Of a stretch of 64,000 nt of DNA, positions 37,800-46,897 are shown in pieces (position 1 is the first letter of the stretch; every line of letters begins with the position of its first letter). Origin of the DNA: Zobellella iuensis (GTDB lineage Bacteria; Pseudomonadota; Gammaproteobacteria; Enterobacterales; Aeromonadaceae). Both the position numbers and the translations under genes were made by a program. The notes below the pieces were generated by a model. The model did no database searches and was not told where the DNA came from. It saw only the letters and a list, made by a program, of their open reading frames with translations. The stretch is from the NCBI RefSeq assembly GCF_016746085.1, contig NZ_JAERTZ010000030.1, forward strand, positions 1-64,000. Reading direction: 5' to 3'.

Positions 37800-38509
37800 G
37801 CCGCCTCCCGGCTCAGGCACCAGGTAGCCAAGCTGATGGCGTCTTCCGTCACCAGACTCTGGGGCGCGTAGCCGATGACGCTTTGCTTACAGGCCAGGGC
37901 TTCCCCCATGGCCTCATCCCGGTGTACCACCACGGGCACCACCCGCTCGCCATGATGCTGTCGCCAGACCAGCAACAGATCCTGCTGCAAACGGCTGGCG
38001 GAGTCGTAGCCATTCACCAGCAAGAAGCCTTCTTCCCCTTGCCGCTGCAGCAGAACATGGCAGGCCATATCGGGAGCCAGCACCCGGATCCGGACATCGC
38101 CCCGGATGCTGCCGACATGCCCGGGCAGACGCTGGGGCAAGTCGAACAGCACCCAGTCGAACTGGCCGGCCAGCTGTGCCAATCGCTTGTTCCACTCCCG
38201 CGGGCTGGCCAGCAACCGTTGCTCCACCCTCAGTTGCTCGGCCTCGTCCAGCCTGCCATAGGGCAGCAGGCATAAACCCGGCGCCAACTGCCAGGCCTGC
38301 CGGTGCCAGTCCTGCCCATCCAGCATGGCTCGGGCCCAGCCTTCGGCCTCGCGGGCGGCCAGATTGAAATGCAGGCCCAGCACGTTTTCGGGGCACAGCT
38401 CCACCAGCAGCACCCGCTGGTCCAGGCGATTGAGCGCATGCCCCATGGCCGCCAGCAAGGAGGTGGTGCCCACCCCACCCCGTATTCCGCACAGGCTCAG
38501 CGAAATCAA
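37793..38509 (-). CDS. bcsQ: BcsQ, ParA/MinD-like ATPase of the cellulose system
   Basis: A 238-residue SIMIBI-class NTPase that, with BcsR, regulates and positions the synthase. The P-loop reads CGIRGGVGTTS, with both ParA-type lysines replaced, as in E. coli BcsQ (VRGGVGTTT). Other matches are GWARAMLDGQDW, FDLPQRL and HRDEAMGEALACKQ. It overlaps bcsR upstream by 4 bases (ATGA) and bcsA downstream. Confidence 0.92.
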   Translation of the reverse strand: MISLSLCGIRGGVGTTSLLAAMGHALNRLDQRVLLVELCPENVLGLHFNLAAREAEGWARAMLDGQDWHRQAWQLAPGLCLLPYGRLDEAEQLRVEQRLLASPREWNKRLAQLAGQFDWVLFDLPQRLPGHVGSIRGDVRIRVLAPDMACHVLLQRQGEEGFLLVNGYDSASRLQQDLLLVWRQHHGERVVPVVVHRDEAMGEALACKQSVIGYAPQSLVTEDAISLATWCLSREAAC

Positions 38510-38727
38510 GATACCCTCCCCAGCATCCCGGGCTCCTCGGAATCCGGCTGCTCCAGTTCAGCCAGCAGGGGCCAGCGGCGCAACGCCTGCTGCCACTGCC
38601 GCTCCCGGGCGGTGTCGACATAGGCCAGCTCCTGCAGTTCGAGGCCGAGCAGGGTGGTATCATCCACATCTCGAGCCCGCGCGCGGCTGCGCTGGGTTAC
38701 TTGAAACGGGCCGGATAGGGTAGCCAT
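38506..38727 (-). CDS. bcsR: BcsR, small partner of BcsQ
   Basis: A 73-residue protein. The C-terminal half, YVDTARERQWQQALRRWPLL, matches E. coli BcsR (YADISQREQLAAALKRWPLL). BcsR and BcsQ form a complex that binds c-di-GMP with BcsE and is required for cellulose secretion. The gene starts inside the 3' end of bcsG (31-base overlap) and couples to bcsQ, a very compact arrangement. Confidence 0.85.
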   Translation of the reverse strand: MATLSGPFQVTQRSRARARDVDDTTLLGLELQELAYVDTARERQWQQALRRWPLLAELEQPDSEEPGMLGRVS

Positions 38728-40319
38728 ATTCCGTTCTCCTTCAGGCGGACATAAGGGATGCCGTCATAGTCGAGGACTACGGTACCGGCGTTCTCCGCCA
38801 CCCAGGGCGTCACGGGCAGGTCGGCGAGCAATACGGGCAAAGTGGCGTCGGCGTTCGCGTCATGCAGCCGGGCAATAAAGGCCGACAGGGCCAGATAGCT
38901 GCTGGGCTCGCTCACCCGCTGCGGTGCAGGGCCACGTTCGACGCCCATGCCGAACAGCCTGATGCCAACGGGAACATGGGTAATGGAGGGGCTGGGAATT
39001 TCACGCATACCGGCTATCTGCATCCGGTCGCCGTGCAGGCTGGCGCCGTGTTCGGGCACCACCACCACCACCACCCGCCGTTGGCTGTGTTCCAGCTGCT
39101 CGAAGAAGACCGTCAAGTCATCGATGAGCCGGTTCGCCAGCTCCCGGTAGTCGCCCCGGCGGGTACCGCCATCCGGCAATACGGTGCGGTTGCCATCGTG
39201 CAGGGTGGTGGTGTTGTAGAACATGGCCACCCGGGCATCCTCCCGCCCCAGCCGCCGTTGCCACCAGCCGCCGAGCACGTCCCGATCACGCCAGATCGGC
39301 GAACTATCGAACCCTATCACCGAGCGTTGCAGCCCCCTGGTATCGAGCGCCGCCAGCGGCAGCTGGCCCTGGGCGCGAATATCCCCGATGAAGTTGTCGA
39401 ACTGCCCGTTATGATTGAGTACCGCCTCGTTGCTGTAGCCCAGGCTCTGCAGCTGATCCATCAACAGGCACTGGGCGGGGGCGTCTTGGTACAGGCTGTC
39501 GTGCGCACCTTGTCCACAGCTGGCACGCAGCAGGCGAATGGCGGCCGGACCGCTGTACGAGGTCGCCGAGTTGAAATGATCGAACACCACGTCCATCTGC
39601 TGCAGCAAGCGGTTATCCCTGAGCCCCACGGCCTCGAGATCGTCCCAGGCCATGGAGCAGATATTGATAATCACCAGGTCAAAGGGCGCTACCGGCTCTG
39701 ACGCCCCCCTGAAATCCACGACCCGTTCGGACTCCCGGCCATAGAAGTCCTGCAAATAGCCATCGAGCATGCTGCTGTCCGGCTCGGCATTCGCCTGCGC
39801 CGAGGGCGCGGGCGCGGGCGCTTCCGTTCGCACCTGCGCCACGGCCACGGGTTGCGCCATCTCCAGCACCGGCTGGATCCCCAGCCAGGCCAGTCCCAGC
39901 AGGCTGAAGGTGGTCAGTCGCAGCCACTGCCGCAGGTAGATATAGGCCACCACTATCAGCAGGAGCAGGCCGCACAGCTGCCAGTTGATAAAACGCTCCA
40001 ACAGCTCCAGCAGATAGAGGCCGCTAAAATCGAGTACGCCAGGCTGGTTGAGCAGCCGGGTAAAGGGGGGAAACCAGGTGTCCTGATAGAGCAGGGCCGC
40101 CGCGACGGGAATGGCGAGCAGATTGCGCAGTATCCGCAGCGACCGCGGCCCCAGGGGAAACAGCAGCACGGCGGCAAACACCAGGTTGGGGAGCGGTTGC
40201 AGATTCAGGTAACCCAGCCAGAACAGTGCCAGCTTGAGCAAGAAATACAGATTCCAGCCGCCGAGGCCGCTCCAGCCGCCTGGCCGGCCCGGTACAGGAG
40301 CGGACTCACCGTGACTCAT
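38697..40319 (-). CDS. bcsG: BcsG, cellulose phosphoethanolamine transferase
   Basis: A 540-residue inner-membrane enzyme with an N-terminal membrane part (about residues 20-150, four to five spans) and a periplasmic alkaline-phosphatase-like domain. The nucleophile region FNSATSYSGPAA (about 249-260) and PEHGASLHGDR with zinc ligands are present. In E. coli it adds phosphoethanolamine from lipids to cellulose. With bcsE and bcsF it marks the E. coli-type (type II) system, so modified cellulose is predicted. Confidence 0.93.
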   Translation of the reverse strand: MSHGESAPVPGRPGGWSGLGGWNLYFLLKLALFWLGYLNLQPLPNLVFAAVLLFPLGPRSLRILRNLLAIPVAAALLYQDTWFPPFTRLLNQPGVLDFSGLYLLELLERFINWQLCGLLLLIVVAYIYLRQWLRLTTFSLLGLAWLGIQPVLEMAQPVAVAQVRTEAPAPAPSAQANAEPDSSMLDGYLQDFYGRESERVVDFRGASEPVAPFDLVIINICSMAWDDLEAVGLRDNRLLQQMDVVFDHFNSATSYSGPAAIRLLRASCGQGAHDSLYQDAPAQCLLMDQLQSLGYSNEAVLNHNGQFDNFIGDIRAQGQLPLAALDTRGLQRSVIGFDSSPIWRDRDVLGGWWQRRLGREDARVAMFYNTTTLHDGNRTVLPDGGTRRGDYRELANRLIDDLTVFFEQLEHSQRRVVVVVVPEHGASLHGDRMQIAGMREIPSPSITHVPVGIRLFGMGVERGPAPQRVSEPSSYLALSAFIARLHDANADATLPVLLADLPVTPWVAENAGTVVLDYDGIPYVRLKENGIWLPYPARFK

Positions 40320-40506
40320 CCTGGCCTCCTTTCACTGCCACGCCGCTGCGTGCCACCCTGACGCCACGCGCCTTCAGGTAGCGGGGAGACAGACGGCCGC
40401 GGCACCAGTTCAGGAACCCCTTGCCCCACCACCACAGCACCACAACCAATGCCAGGGTCAACAGGCTGCTGATGGCGGCAACTTGAACTACTTCCTTGTA
40501 GATCAT
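40306..40506 (-). CDS. bcsF: BcsF, small membrane protein of the cellulose system
   Basis: A 66-residue protein with one membrane span (about residues 9-28) and a basic cytosolic tail (SPRYLKARGVRVARSG), like E. coli BcsF, which recruits BcsE to the membrane and supports BcsG. It sits between bcsE (4-base gap) and bcsG (14-base overlap). Sequence identity is low, so the call depends on length, topology and position. Confidence 0.83.
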   Translation of the reverse strand: MIYKEVVQVAAISSLLTLALVVVLWWWGKGFLNWCRGRLSPRYLKARGVRVARSGVAVKGGQDESR

Positions 40507-40510
40507 GATG

Positions 40511-42043
40511 TTATATCGCTCTTTTGAGGGTGACGCGCCTGGGAGCGAACTCCGTTACCGGACTGTACCCAAAGGGTGCGGATTCATCCGCGTCGTTCTC
40601 GTCATCCAACACGGGAACTGCCGTGGCCTGCGCCAGGGCCGCCCTGGGCAGGGCATCGGGGCTCTCCAGCGACCGGCGATCGCTGAACAAGTCCTGCCAG
40701 GGCAGCCGGCAGATGTGCGCCAGCGCCGCGTCCAGCCCGTCGTTCCGACAGGTAAACAGGAACAGGTAGAGATGGCCATCCAGGATACAGGCCACGTCCC
40801 CAAAACGGCTCAGGCTCAGTTGCCCCAGACACTGTTCCACGGTCAGCATGCGCCGGATGGGCAGCTCGAGCAGCTGGTGGCAGATTTCCGTCACCCTGGC
40901 CTGGTATAGCTCGTCGACCTGGTGCAAGAACTCCCGGGGGCTGAGCAGGCCTCGAACCCTGGGGGTTCGCAGACGCCGTACCAGGCTTTCAATATCGATA
41001 CCACTCGTCCTGAACCAGAGCTGCCCTTGTAAGCCGTCGAGCAAAATCAGGAAGTGTTCCGCGGGCGTCCGGCTGGGGATAATCATATTGGCACCGCAGG
41101 CCAGCAGCAGCTGCCGCTCGTTATGGCGCAAACAGGCACTCAGTTCACGAACCGCGATTTTCAGGGCCTTGCCGCCGCGGGAACGCGCGGCATGGAGCTG
41201 TTGTGCCAACGCCTCGATCTGCCGGTTGTCATCAATGGCCAATACCAGCGTGGCCGCCCTGGCGTCGGCCGCCGCCGACCATAGCGCAGCCGGGGTATCG
41301 AATATCACCCAGTTAGGGGACAACTGCGGCAATCCCTCCAGGGCGGTGCGCAGGAGCAGGTAGCGCTCCTTGTCCTCGACCTGGACGAGTTCGGACACGA
41401 GCAGGGAAGCATCGCACGCTTCAAAAGTCGTCTGCCGGAGTTCGAGCTTATGGCATTGGGCAAGGTGCATGCCCAGCGCATTGTGCAGATGGTAGAGATG
41501 AAAGAAAACATCATCGCCCTGGCGGTAGAGACGGCTCAGGCCACGGACCCGTTGGGCCATCGCCGGCAGCGCCGCGGGCTGCTCCTCCCAGCCTGGGCCA
41601 TGGCAGACCAAGAGCAGCTTGCTGCGGTGTTTGCCCAACCAGTCGTTGAGCTCCGTGGCCCAGCGCATCACCGCTTCGGTATCGAACGCCCCCCAGGACG
41701 CGGCGGGAAGCATGAACAGGATAACCCCGTCGTGCGCGCCGGCCAGCCGTTTGAGCTCGGAGACAAAGTGCCGCAGTGCCAGGGTGATCTGGCCCGCTTC
41801 CAGCTCAAACAGCTGCAGTTGCGCCGGACCCGCATGCGAGGCCAGTGGCGCCAACAGCCCCTCTACCGGCATATCGGCACAGATCAGGGTGCAGGGTTGG
41901 ACGGCCGGCAGCGCTTCCAAGCACTGCCTGGCCAGGATCTCGGCGTCGACGCTATGTTCAACCGCCAGCCAGTACAGGCCATCCTGGCTGAGCAGACGGA
42001 GCTCGCGCGGCAAGTGGCGGATTGCCAAAGTTATATTGTTCAT
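40511..42043 (-). CDS. bcsE: BcsE, c-di-GMP-binding cellulose regulator
   Basis: A 510-residue cytosolic protein. A degenerate NTPase-like region (residues 1-370) is followed by a GIL domain. LSLSRFGDVACIL (near residue 415) carries the RxGD motif that binds c-di-GMP in E. coli BcsE. It boosts cellulose output through BcsF and the BcsRQ complex. It is the first gene of the locus; the start lacks a strong ribosome binding site. Confidence 0.88.
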   Translation of the reverse strand: MNNITLAIRHLPRELRLLSQDGLYWLAVEHSVDAEILARQCLEALPAVQPCTLICADMPVEGLLAPLASHAGPAQLQLFELEAGQITLALRHFVSELKRLAGAHDGVILFMLPAASWGAFDTEAVMRWATELNDWLGKHRSKLLLVCHGPGWEEQPAALPAMAQRVRGLSRLYRQGDDVFFHLYHLHNALGMHLAQCHKLELRQTTFEACDASLLVSELVQVEDKERYLLLRTALEGLPQLSPNWVIFDTPAALWSAAADARAATLVLAIDDNRQIEALAQQLHAARSRGGKALKIAVRELSACLRHNERQLLLACGANMIIPSRTPAEHFLILLDGLQGQLWFRTSGIDIESLVRRLRTPRVRGLLSPREFLHQVDELYQARVTEICHQLLELPIRRMLTVEQCLGQLSLSRFGDVACILDGHLYLFLFTCRNDGLDAALAHICRLPWQDLFSDRRSLESPDALPRAALAQATAVPVLDDENDADESAPFGYSPVTEFAPRRVTLKRAI

Positions 42044-42542
42044 TCAAGTCGAAATCCCTATCGACCTTGTGTAAAACTAGTCTAGTAGAATTAGTGAGAA
42101 AGTGACGTTTGGCGGCCGATACAATTTAATCCGTGCTTTCTTCGCATTTTGTGCTAACCGCTCTTTTTTGCGCCGCAATAAATACGAGTGAACAAACGGC
42201 ATATGGCCGGGATAAAATATCAACAACTCCAATAATAAAAGTCAATGAACGGTGAAAAATAACAAAAAAAAGAACATCCAACCAAAACAATCAAATGAGT
42301 CTAGTCGCCTTGATAAATGATAATCAGTATCGGCCAACTCCCTGATATATCGGCAGAAGCCTTTCGATAACCGCCCTCGGTTCCGCTACGCAGGCCGGTG
42401 CCCAAGCTGTCGACCATTCAACCCGGCTTGGCCGGCTGGGCCGCATACGGCGCGCTCCGTTTCCCATCACCGGAGTCGGTCCGGTAATAAAGCCATGCTA
42501 CTATGGAGTCGGCACCATCCCCGATCCCCTGAAGGAGTCTTA
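42044..42542. promoter_or_regulatory. AT-rich divergent control region between bcsE and the GT32-like gene
   Basis: About 500 bases with no gene. The bcsE-proximal half (42100-42330) is strongly AT-rich against a GC-rich genome, with several A tracts, and could be H-NS-bound. An imperfect palindrome ACTAGTCTAGT lies near 42077. A Fur-box-like sequence lies at 42312-42331. Promoters for the whole bcs locus and for the divergent gene must lie here. Confidence 0.6.
42312..42331. promoter_or_regulatory. Fur-box-like site
   Basis: GATAAATGATAATCAGTATC matches about 15 of 19 positions of the Fur consensus GATAATGATAATCATTATC. It lies 268 bases before bcsE and 211 before the GT32-like gene, so either or both could be iron-responsive. 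Confidence 0.5.
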
Positions 42543-43334
42543 GTGAAAGCCCATATCCTGCTGACCAGCCGCCTGATCAAGCTGTTCGCCAACATCACCA
42601 AGATGCTGTGCTACGGCTTTCATGCCCTCTTCCCCACAATGCGCTTTACCCTGCCGGAACGCTCCGGTGCCCTGCTGCAAGGCAGGGACAGGCCGATACC
42701 GCGCATCATCTGGCAGACCAACTTCACCAACAGGGTGACCCTGCCGGTCTACCTCAACTACCTGTTCAACCGGCTGATTTCGCCCACCTTCGAGTACCGC
42801 TTTATGATCACCCAAGCGCGGGCCGACTTTATCAGGGCCAATTACCCGGAAGAAATCTTCCGCAGCTATTCCCGGCTGCAGATAGGGGCGGCCCAGGCGG
42901 ACTTCTGGCGGCTGCTGGTGCTGCAGCAACACGGTGGCGTCTACCTGGATATCGACGCCCACGCGGTCTGGCCACTCGGCTTTATCATCGGGCCTGAGCA
43001 CGAGGAGCTCTATATCATTCGCCAGGACAACGAGCTCACCAACTACTTTATCGCCAGCCGGCCGGGCAATCCCAACCTGGACAGGCTGATCGCCCAGGTG
43101 CTGAAAAATATCCGGGAAAACACCATAGCAGGGGTCTACGACCTGACCGGACCCGGGGTATTCAACCAGGTGCTGGACCACCGGCAGGTGCCCACCACCT
43201 TCTACCGCCACACCTGCAACCAGGGCAGCTTTACCAACGAATATTTCCAGTACATCGACAAGCCCCAGGGCAAGTGGACCAAGGAGCAGCACAAGGTGAG
43301 CGTGGTCCGCTCGGAAGATGCGGACGAGCAATAA
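42543..43334 (+). CDS. GT32-like glycosyltransferase with DxD motif
   Basis: A 263-residue protein related to capsular or mannosyl (Och1-type) transferases. PRIIWQTNF is the usual 'IPKIIHQ-W' start block. QADFWRLLVLQQHGGVYLDIDA carries the DxD metal site, and TGPGVFNQVL lies near the C-terminus. It probably adds a sugar to a surface glycan; donor and acceptor are unknown. A GTG start at 42543 is chosen because AAGGAG lies 5 bases upstream. It is a single gene divergent from the cellulose locus. Confidence 0.82.
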   Translation: MKAHILLTSRLIKLFANITKMLCYGFHALFPTMRFTLPERSGALLQGRDRPIPRIIWQTNFTNRVTLPVYLNYLFNRLISPTFEYRFMITQARADFIRANYPEEIFRSYSRLQIGAAQADFWRLLVLQQHGGVYLDIDAHAVWPLGFIIGPEHEELYIIRQDNELTNYFIASRPGNPNLDRLIAQVLKNIRENTIAGVYDLTGPGVFNQVLDHRQVPTTFYRHTCNQGSFTNEYFQYIDKPQGKWTKEQHKVSVVRSEDADEQ

Positions 43335-43505
43335 GCAGCTGCGGCTCGCTGTAAATGCACCGTATTGGTGCAGCTTACCGTGCATAATCACTCGGTTTTT
43401 ACGATGTTTCCGGCAAGTAAAAACTGATAGAGCCGAAGCGGCCACCTGCTCATAATGAAATCTGCGTGGAGGGCACTTCCGCAGCAAGCTATAGTTACTT
43501 TTGAC
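43335..43505. other. Intergenic region before a terminator
   Basis: No gene is seen. The terminator at 43506 lies 170 bases after the GT32-like gene, a longer tail than usual, so either that mRNA has a long 3' UTR or a small RNA lies here; nothing in the sequence decides. Confidence 0.35.
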
Positions 43506-43536
43506 TGGCCGTTGTGTTTACAACGGCCATTTTTTT
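43506..43536 (+). terminator. Terminator upstream of gmk
   Basis: TGGCCGTTGT-GTTT-ACAACGGCCA, a perfect 10-bp stem, followed by TTTTTTT. Confidence 0.93.
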
Positions 43537-43622
43537 ATGCGCCGGCTTCTGGTAAGCTTTGCCGCCCCTGATTCCAGCCGCCATGCTCGGCGCTGGCAGA
43601 CAACCTCGAACGGGCAGACACT

Positions 43623-44252
43623 ATGGCGCACATCGGTACCTTGTTTATCATTTCCTCCCCCAGCGGCGCGGGCAAATCCAGCCTGATCAAGGCCCTGCTC
43701 GAACGCCCCAGTGCCGACGGCCGGCTGCAGGTATCGGTCTCCCACACCACCAGACCCATGCGCCCCGGCGAGGAAGACGGTGTGCACTACCACTTCGTGG
43801 ACAAGGCCCAGTTCAAGGCCCTGATCGACAGGGGCGCCTTCTACGAATGGGCCGAGGTGTTCGGCAACTACTACGGCACTTCCCGCGAGTGGATCGACGC
43901 CCAGCTGGCCCAGGGCATCGACATCCTGCTGGACATCGACTGGCAGGGCGCCCGCCAGATCCGGGAACAGTCACCCAGCGCCAAGTCCATCTTTATTCTG
44001 CCGCCCAGTCGGGAAGAACTGGAGCGCCGGCTCAACGCCCGCCAGCAGGACAGCGCCGAAGTGATCAGGGGCCGCATGGAGAAGGCGGTGTCGGAAATGT
44101 CCCATTACAGCGAATACGATTACCTGCTGGTCAACGACACCTTCGAGCACGCGTTGAACCAGCTCAGCGCCATTATCGAGGCCGAGCGCGCCAACACCGG
44201 CAAGCAGGCGGTCCGTTACCGGGACTTGCTTTCCCGGCTACTGGCGGAATAA
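43623..44252 (+). CDS. gmk: Guanylate kinase
   Basis: A 209-residue kinase converting GMP to GDP with ATP. The P-loop is [10 protein letters not shown]. The GMP-binding blocks are [19 protein letters not shown] and [13 protein letters not shown], and [11 protein letters not shown] is present. It is followed by rpoZ and spoT, the conserved order, linking guanine nucleotide supply and ppGpp metabolism. Confidence 0.97.
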   Translation: MAHIGTLFIISSPSGAGKSSLIKALLERPSADGRLQVSVSHTTRPMRPGEEDGVHYHFVDKAQFKALIDRGAFYEWAEVFGNYYGTSREWIDAQLAQGIDILLDIDWQGARQIREQSPSAKSIFILPPSREELERRLNARQQDSAEVIRGRMEKAVSEMSHYSEYDYLLVNDTFEHALNQLSAIIEAERANTGKQAVRYRDLLSRLLAE

Positions 44253-44301
44253 GCTAAGATCCATTAGAATTTTGCACCTTTTTTAATCATTGGAGTCCAT
44301 T

Positions 44302-44577
44302 ATGGCACGCGTTACTGTTGAAGATGCTGTTGAGCAGGTAGGCAACCGCTTTGATCTGGTTCTGGTCGCCGCCCGTCGCGCCCGCCAACTGGCCACCCAG
44401 GGCAAAGAGCCGCTGGTCGATGCAGAAAACGACAAACCCACGGTGGTGGCCCTGCGTGAAATCGAGGAAGGCCTGGTCAACCATGCGGTAATGGACGTGC
44501 AGGACCGCCAGGAACAACAGGAACTGGAAGCCGCCGAGCTGGCCGCCGTGGCCGCCATCGCCGAAGGCCGCAGCTAA
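44302..44577 (+). CDS. rpoZ: RNA polymerase omega subunit
   Basis: A 91-residue subunit that helps beta-prime fold and forms one ppGpp site on RNA polymerase. [29 protein letters not shown] is the typical N-terminus and [14 protein letters not shown] the conserved core. The start at 44302 matches the family; the frame's upstream codons are not expected to be translated. Confidence 0.97.
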   Translation: MARVTVEDAVEQVGNRFDLVLVAARRARQLATQGKEPLVDAENDKPTVVALREIEEGLVNHAVMDVQDRQEQQELEAAELAAVAAIAEGRS

Positions 44578-44682
44578 GCATCGGCCTTGCCCTCAGGCCC
44601 GCGCCGGCGGGCCCGTTCCCGGCCTGAGCGGGCCTCACCTCTGAACTGTGTAAACGGCGTTGACTGTCGGGGTATAGATAGA

Positions 44683-46800
44683 TTGTATCTGTTTGAATCA
44701 CTCAAGGAGCTTGCCACCAGCTATCTGCCGGCCGAGCAGGTAGAGCAGCTGAAAGCCGCCTATGTGGTGGCCCGAGATGCCCACCAGGGCCAGACCCGTT
44801 CCAGCGGCGAACCCTACATCACCCATCCGGTGGCGGTGGCCCGCATTCTCGGCGAGATGCATCTGGATCACGAAACCCTGATGGCCGCCCTGCTGCACGA
44901 CGTGATCGAAGACACCCCGGTCACCAAGGAGCTGCTCGAACGGCAGTTCGGCAAGCCGGTTGCCGACCTGGTGGAAGGGGTGTCCAAGCTCGACAAGCTC
45001 AAGTTCCGGGATCGCAAGGAAGCCCAGACCGAAAACTTCCGCAAGATGGTGCTGGCCATGACCCAGGACATCAGGGTCATCCTGATCAAGCTGGCCGACC
45101 GTACCCACAACATGCGCACCCTGGGCGCCCTGCGCCCCGACAAGCGCCGCCGCATCGCCCGGGAAACCCTGGAAATCTACGCCCCCATCGCCAACCGCCT
45201 CGGCATTCACAGCATCAAGAACGAGCTGGAAGAGCTGGGCCTGGAAGCCCTCTACCCCATGCGCACCCGGGTATTGCGCGAGTCGGTGCGCCGGGCCCGG
45301 GGCAACCGGCGTGAGATCATCCAGTCCATCCTGGAAGAAATCAGCGGCCGCCTGGACGACGCCCGCATCGAGGCCTGGGTCCGGGGCCGGGAGAAAAACC
45401 TGTTCTCCATCTACAAGAAGATGGTGAAGAAGGAGCTGCAGTTCCATGAGGTGATGGACATCTACGCCTTTCGCGTGATCGTGAAGGACATCGACACCTG
45501 TTATCGGGTACTGGGCCAGATGCACACCCTGTACAAGCCGCGTCCCGGCCGCTTCAAGGACTACATCGCCATTCCCAAGACCAACGGCTACCAGTCGCTG
45601 CACACCTCCCTGGTGGGGCCGCACGGGGTGCCGGTGGAAGTGCAGATCCGCACCGAATACATGGATCAGATGGCCGACAAGGGGGTGGCGGCCCACTGGG
45701 CCTACAAGCAGGACGGCGAAAGCTCCGGTACCACCGCCCAGGTACGGGCCCAGCGCTGGATGCAGAGCCTGCTGGAGCTGCAGCAAAGCGCCGGCTCCTC
45801 CTTCGAGTTTATCGAAGGGGTCAAGACCGACCTCTTCCCCGATGAAATCTACGTGTTCACCCCGGAAGGGCGCATCCTGGAGCTGCCCTCCGGCGCCACC
45901 CCGGTCGACTTCGCCTACGCAGTGCACACCGATATCGGCCACGCCTGCGTGGGCGCCCGGGTAGACCGCCAGCCCTTTCCGCTCAGCCAGCCGCTGCATT
46001 CGGGCCAGACGGTGGAGATCATCACCGCCCCCAGCGCCCGCCCCAACGCGGCCTGGCTCAACTTCGTGGTCACTTCCCGCGCCCGCACCAAAATTCGGCA
46101 GTTCCTCAAGAACCTGCGCACCGAAGAATCGGTGCTGCTGGGCAAGCGGCTGCTCAACCACGCCCTGGGCGCCAAGAACCTGGAAGACATTCCGGCCGAG
46201 CGCGTCGCCCAGGTACTGAAGGACACCAAGCACGGCTCCCTCAACAACCTGCTGGCCGACATCGGCCTGGGCAACGCCATGAGCGTGGTGGTGGCGCGCC
46301 GGCTGCTGGGCAAGCTGGACGAGATCCCCGCCGAGCGCAACAGGGCGGCGAAGAAGATGCCGATCCGCGGCGCCGACGACATGCTGCTCAACTTCGCCAA
46401 CTGCTGTCGCCCCATTCCCGGCGATCCCATCGTCGCCCACATCAGCCCGGGCAAGGGCCTGGTGGTGCACCTGGAGTCGTGCAAAAACATCCGCGGCTAC
46501 AGCAAGGAGCCGGACAAGTACCTGCCGGTGCAGTGGGATCTGGAGCAGGACTTCGACTTCGAATTCAAGACCGAGATCGGCATCGAGATCATCAACCACC
46601 AGGGGGCCCTGGCCGAACTGGCCAATGTGATCGCCGCCACCGGTGCCAATATCCACAGCATCAGCACCGAAGAAAAGGACGGCCGGGTCTATGTGGTGGA
46701 ACTGCTGATCACCACCAAGAGCCGTATCCACCTGGCCAACATCATGCGCAAAATCCGGGTGACCCCCAACGTGCTCAAGGTCTATCGCCAGCGCAACTAG
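44683..46800 (+). CDS. spoT: Bifunctional (p)ppGpp synthetase/hydrolase SpoT
   Basis: A 705-residue RSH enzyme (E. coli 702). The HD hydrolase domain has ITHPVAVA and LLHDVIEDT. The synthetase-like region has YAFRVIVKDIDTCYRVLG and RFKDYIAIPKTNGYQSLHT. TGS (FTPEGRILELPSGATPVDFAYAVH) and ACT (about 630-705) follow. The start is a TTG at 44683, as E. coli spoT also uses TTG, giving LYLFESLKEL; no ATG fits the family N-terminus. A rare start with a weak binding site (GGGGTATAGATAGA) predicts low expression. Confidence 0.95.
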   Translation: MYLFESLKELATSYLPAEQVEQLKAAYVVARDAHQGQTRSSGEPYITHPVAVARILGEMHLDHETLMAALLHDVIEDTPVTKELLERQFGKPVADLVEGVSKLDKLKFRDRKEAQTENFRKMVLAMTQDIRVILIKLADRTHNMRTLGALRPDKRRRIARETLEIYAPIANRLGIHSIKNELEELGLEALYPMRTRVLRESVRRARGNRREIIQSILEEISGRLDDARIEAWVRGREKNLFSIYKKMVKKELQFHEVMDIYAFRVIVKDIDTCYRVLGQMHTLYKPRPGRFKDYIAIPKTNGYQSLHTSLVGPHGVPVEVQIRTEYMDQMADKGVAAHWAYKQDGESSGTTAQVRAQRWMQSLLELQQSAGSSFEFIEGVKTDLFPDEIYVFTPEGRILELPSGATPVDFAYAVHTDIGHACVGARVDRQPFPLSQPLHSGQTVEIITAPSARPNAAWLNFVVTSRARTKIRQFLKNLRTEESVLLGKRLLNHALGAKNLEDIPAERVAQVLKDTKHGSLNNLLADIGLGNAMSVVVARRLLGKLDEIPAERNRAAKKMPIRGADDMLLNFANCCRPIPGDPIVAHISPGKGLVVHLESCKNIRGYSKEPDKYLPVQWDLEQDFDFEFKTEIGIEIINHQGALAELANVIAATGANIHSISTEEKDGRVYVVELLITTKSRIHLANIMRKIRVTPNVLKVYRQRN

Positions 46801-46897
46801 GGTGGCGGCTTGATCAAATAACGACATTTTATCTCCCGGGTTTTGGCGGTACACTGCGGTGCACCTGTCACCATCCATGTACCGCCTCGGAGCCTGT

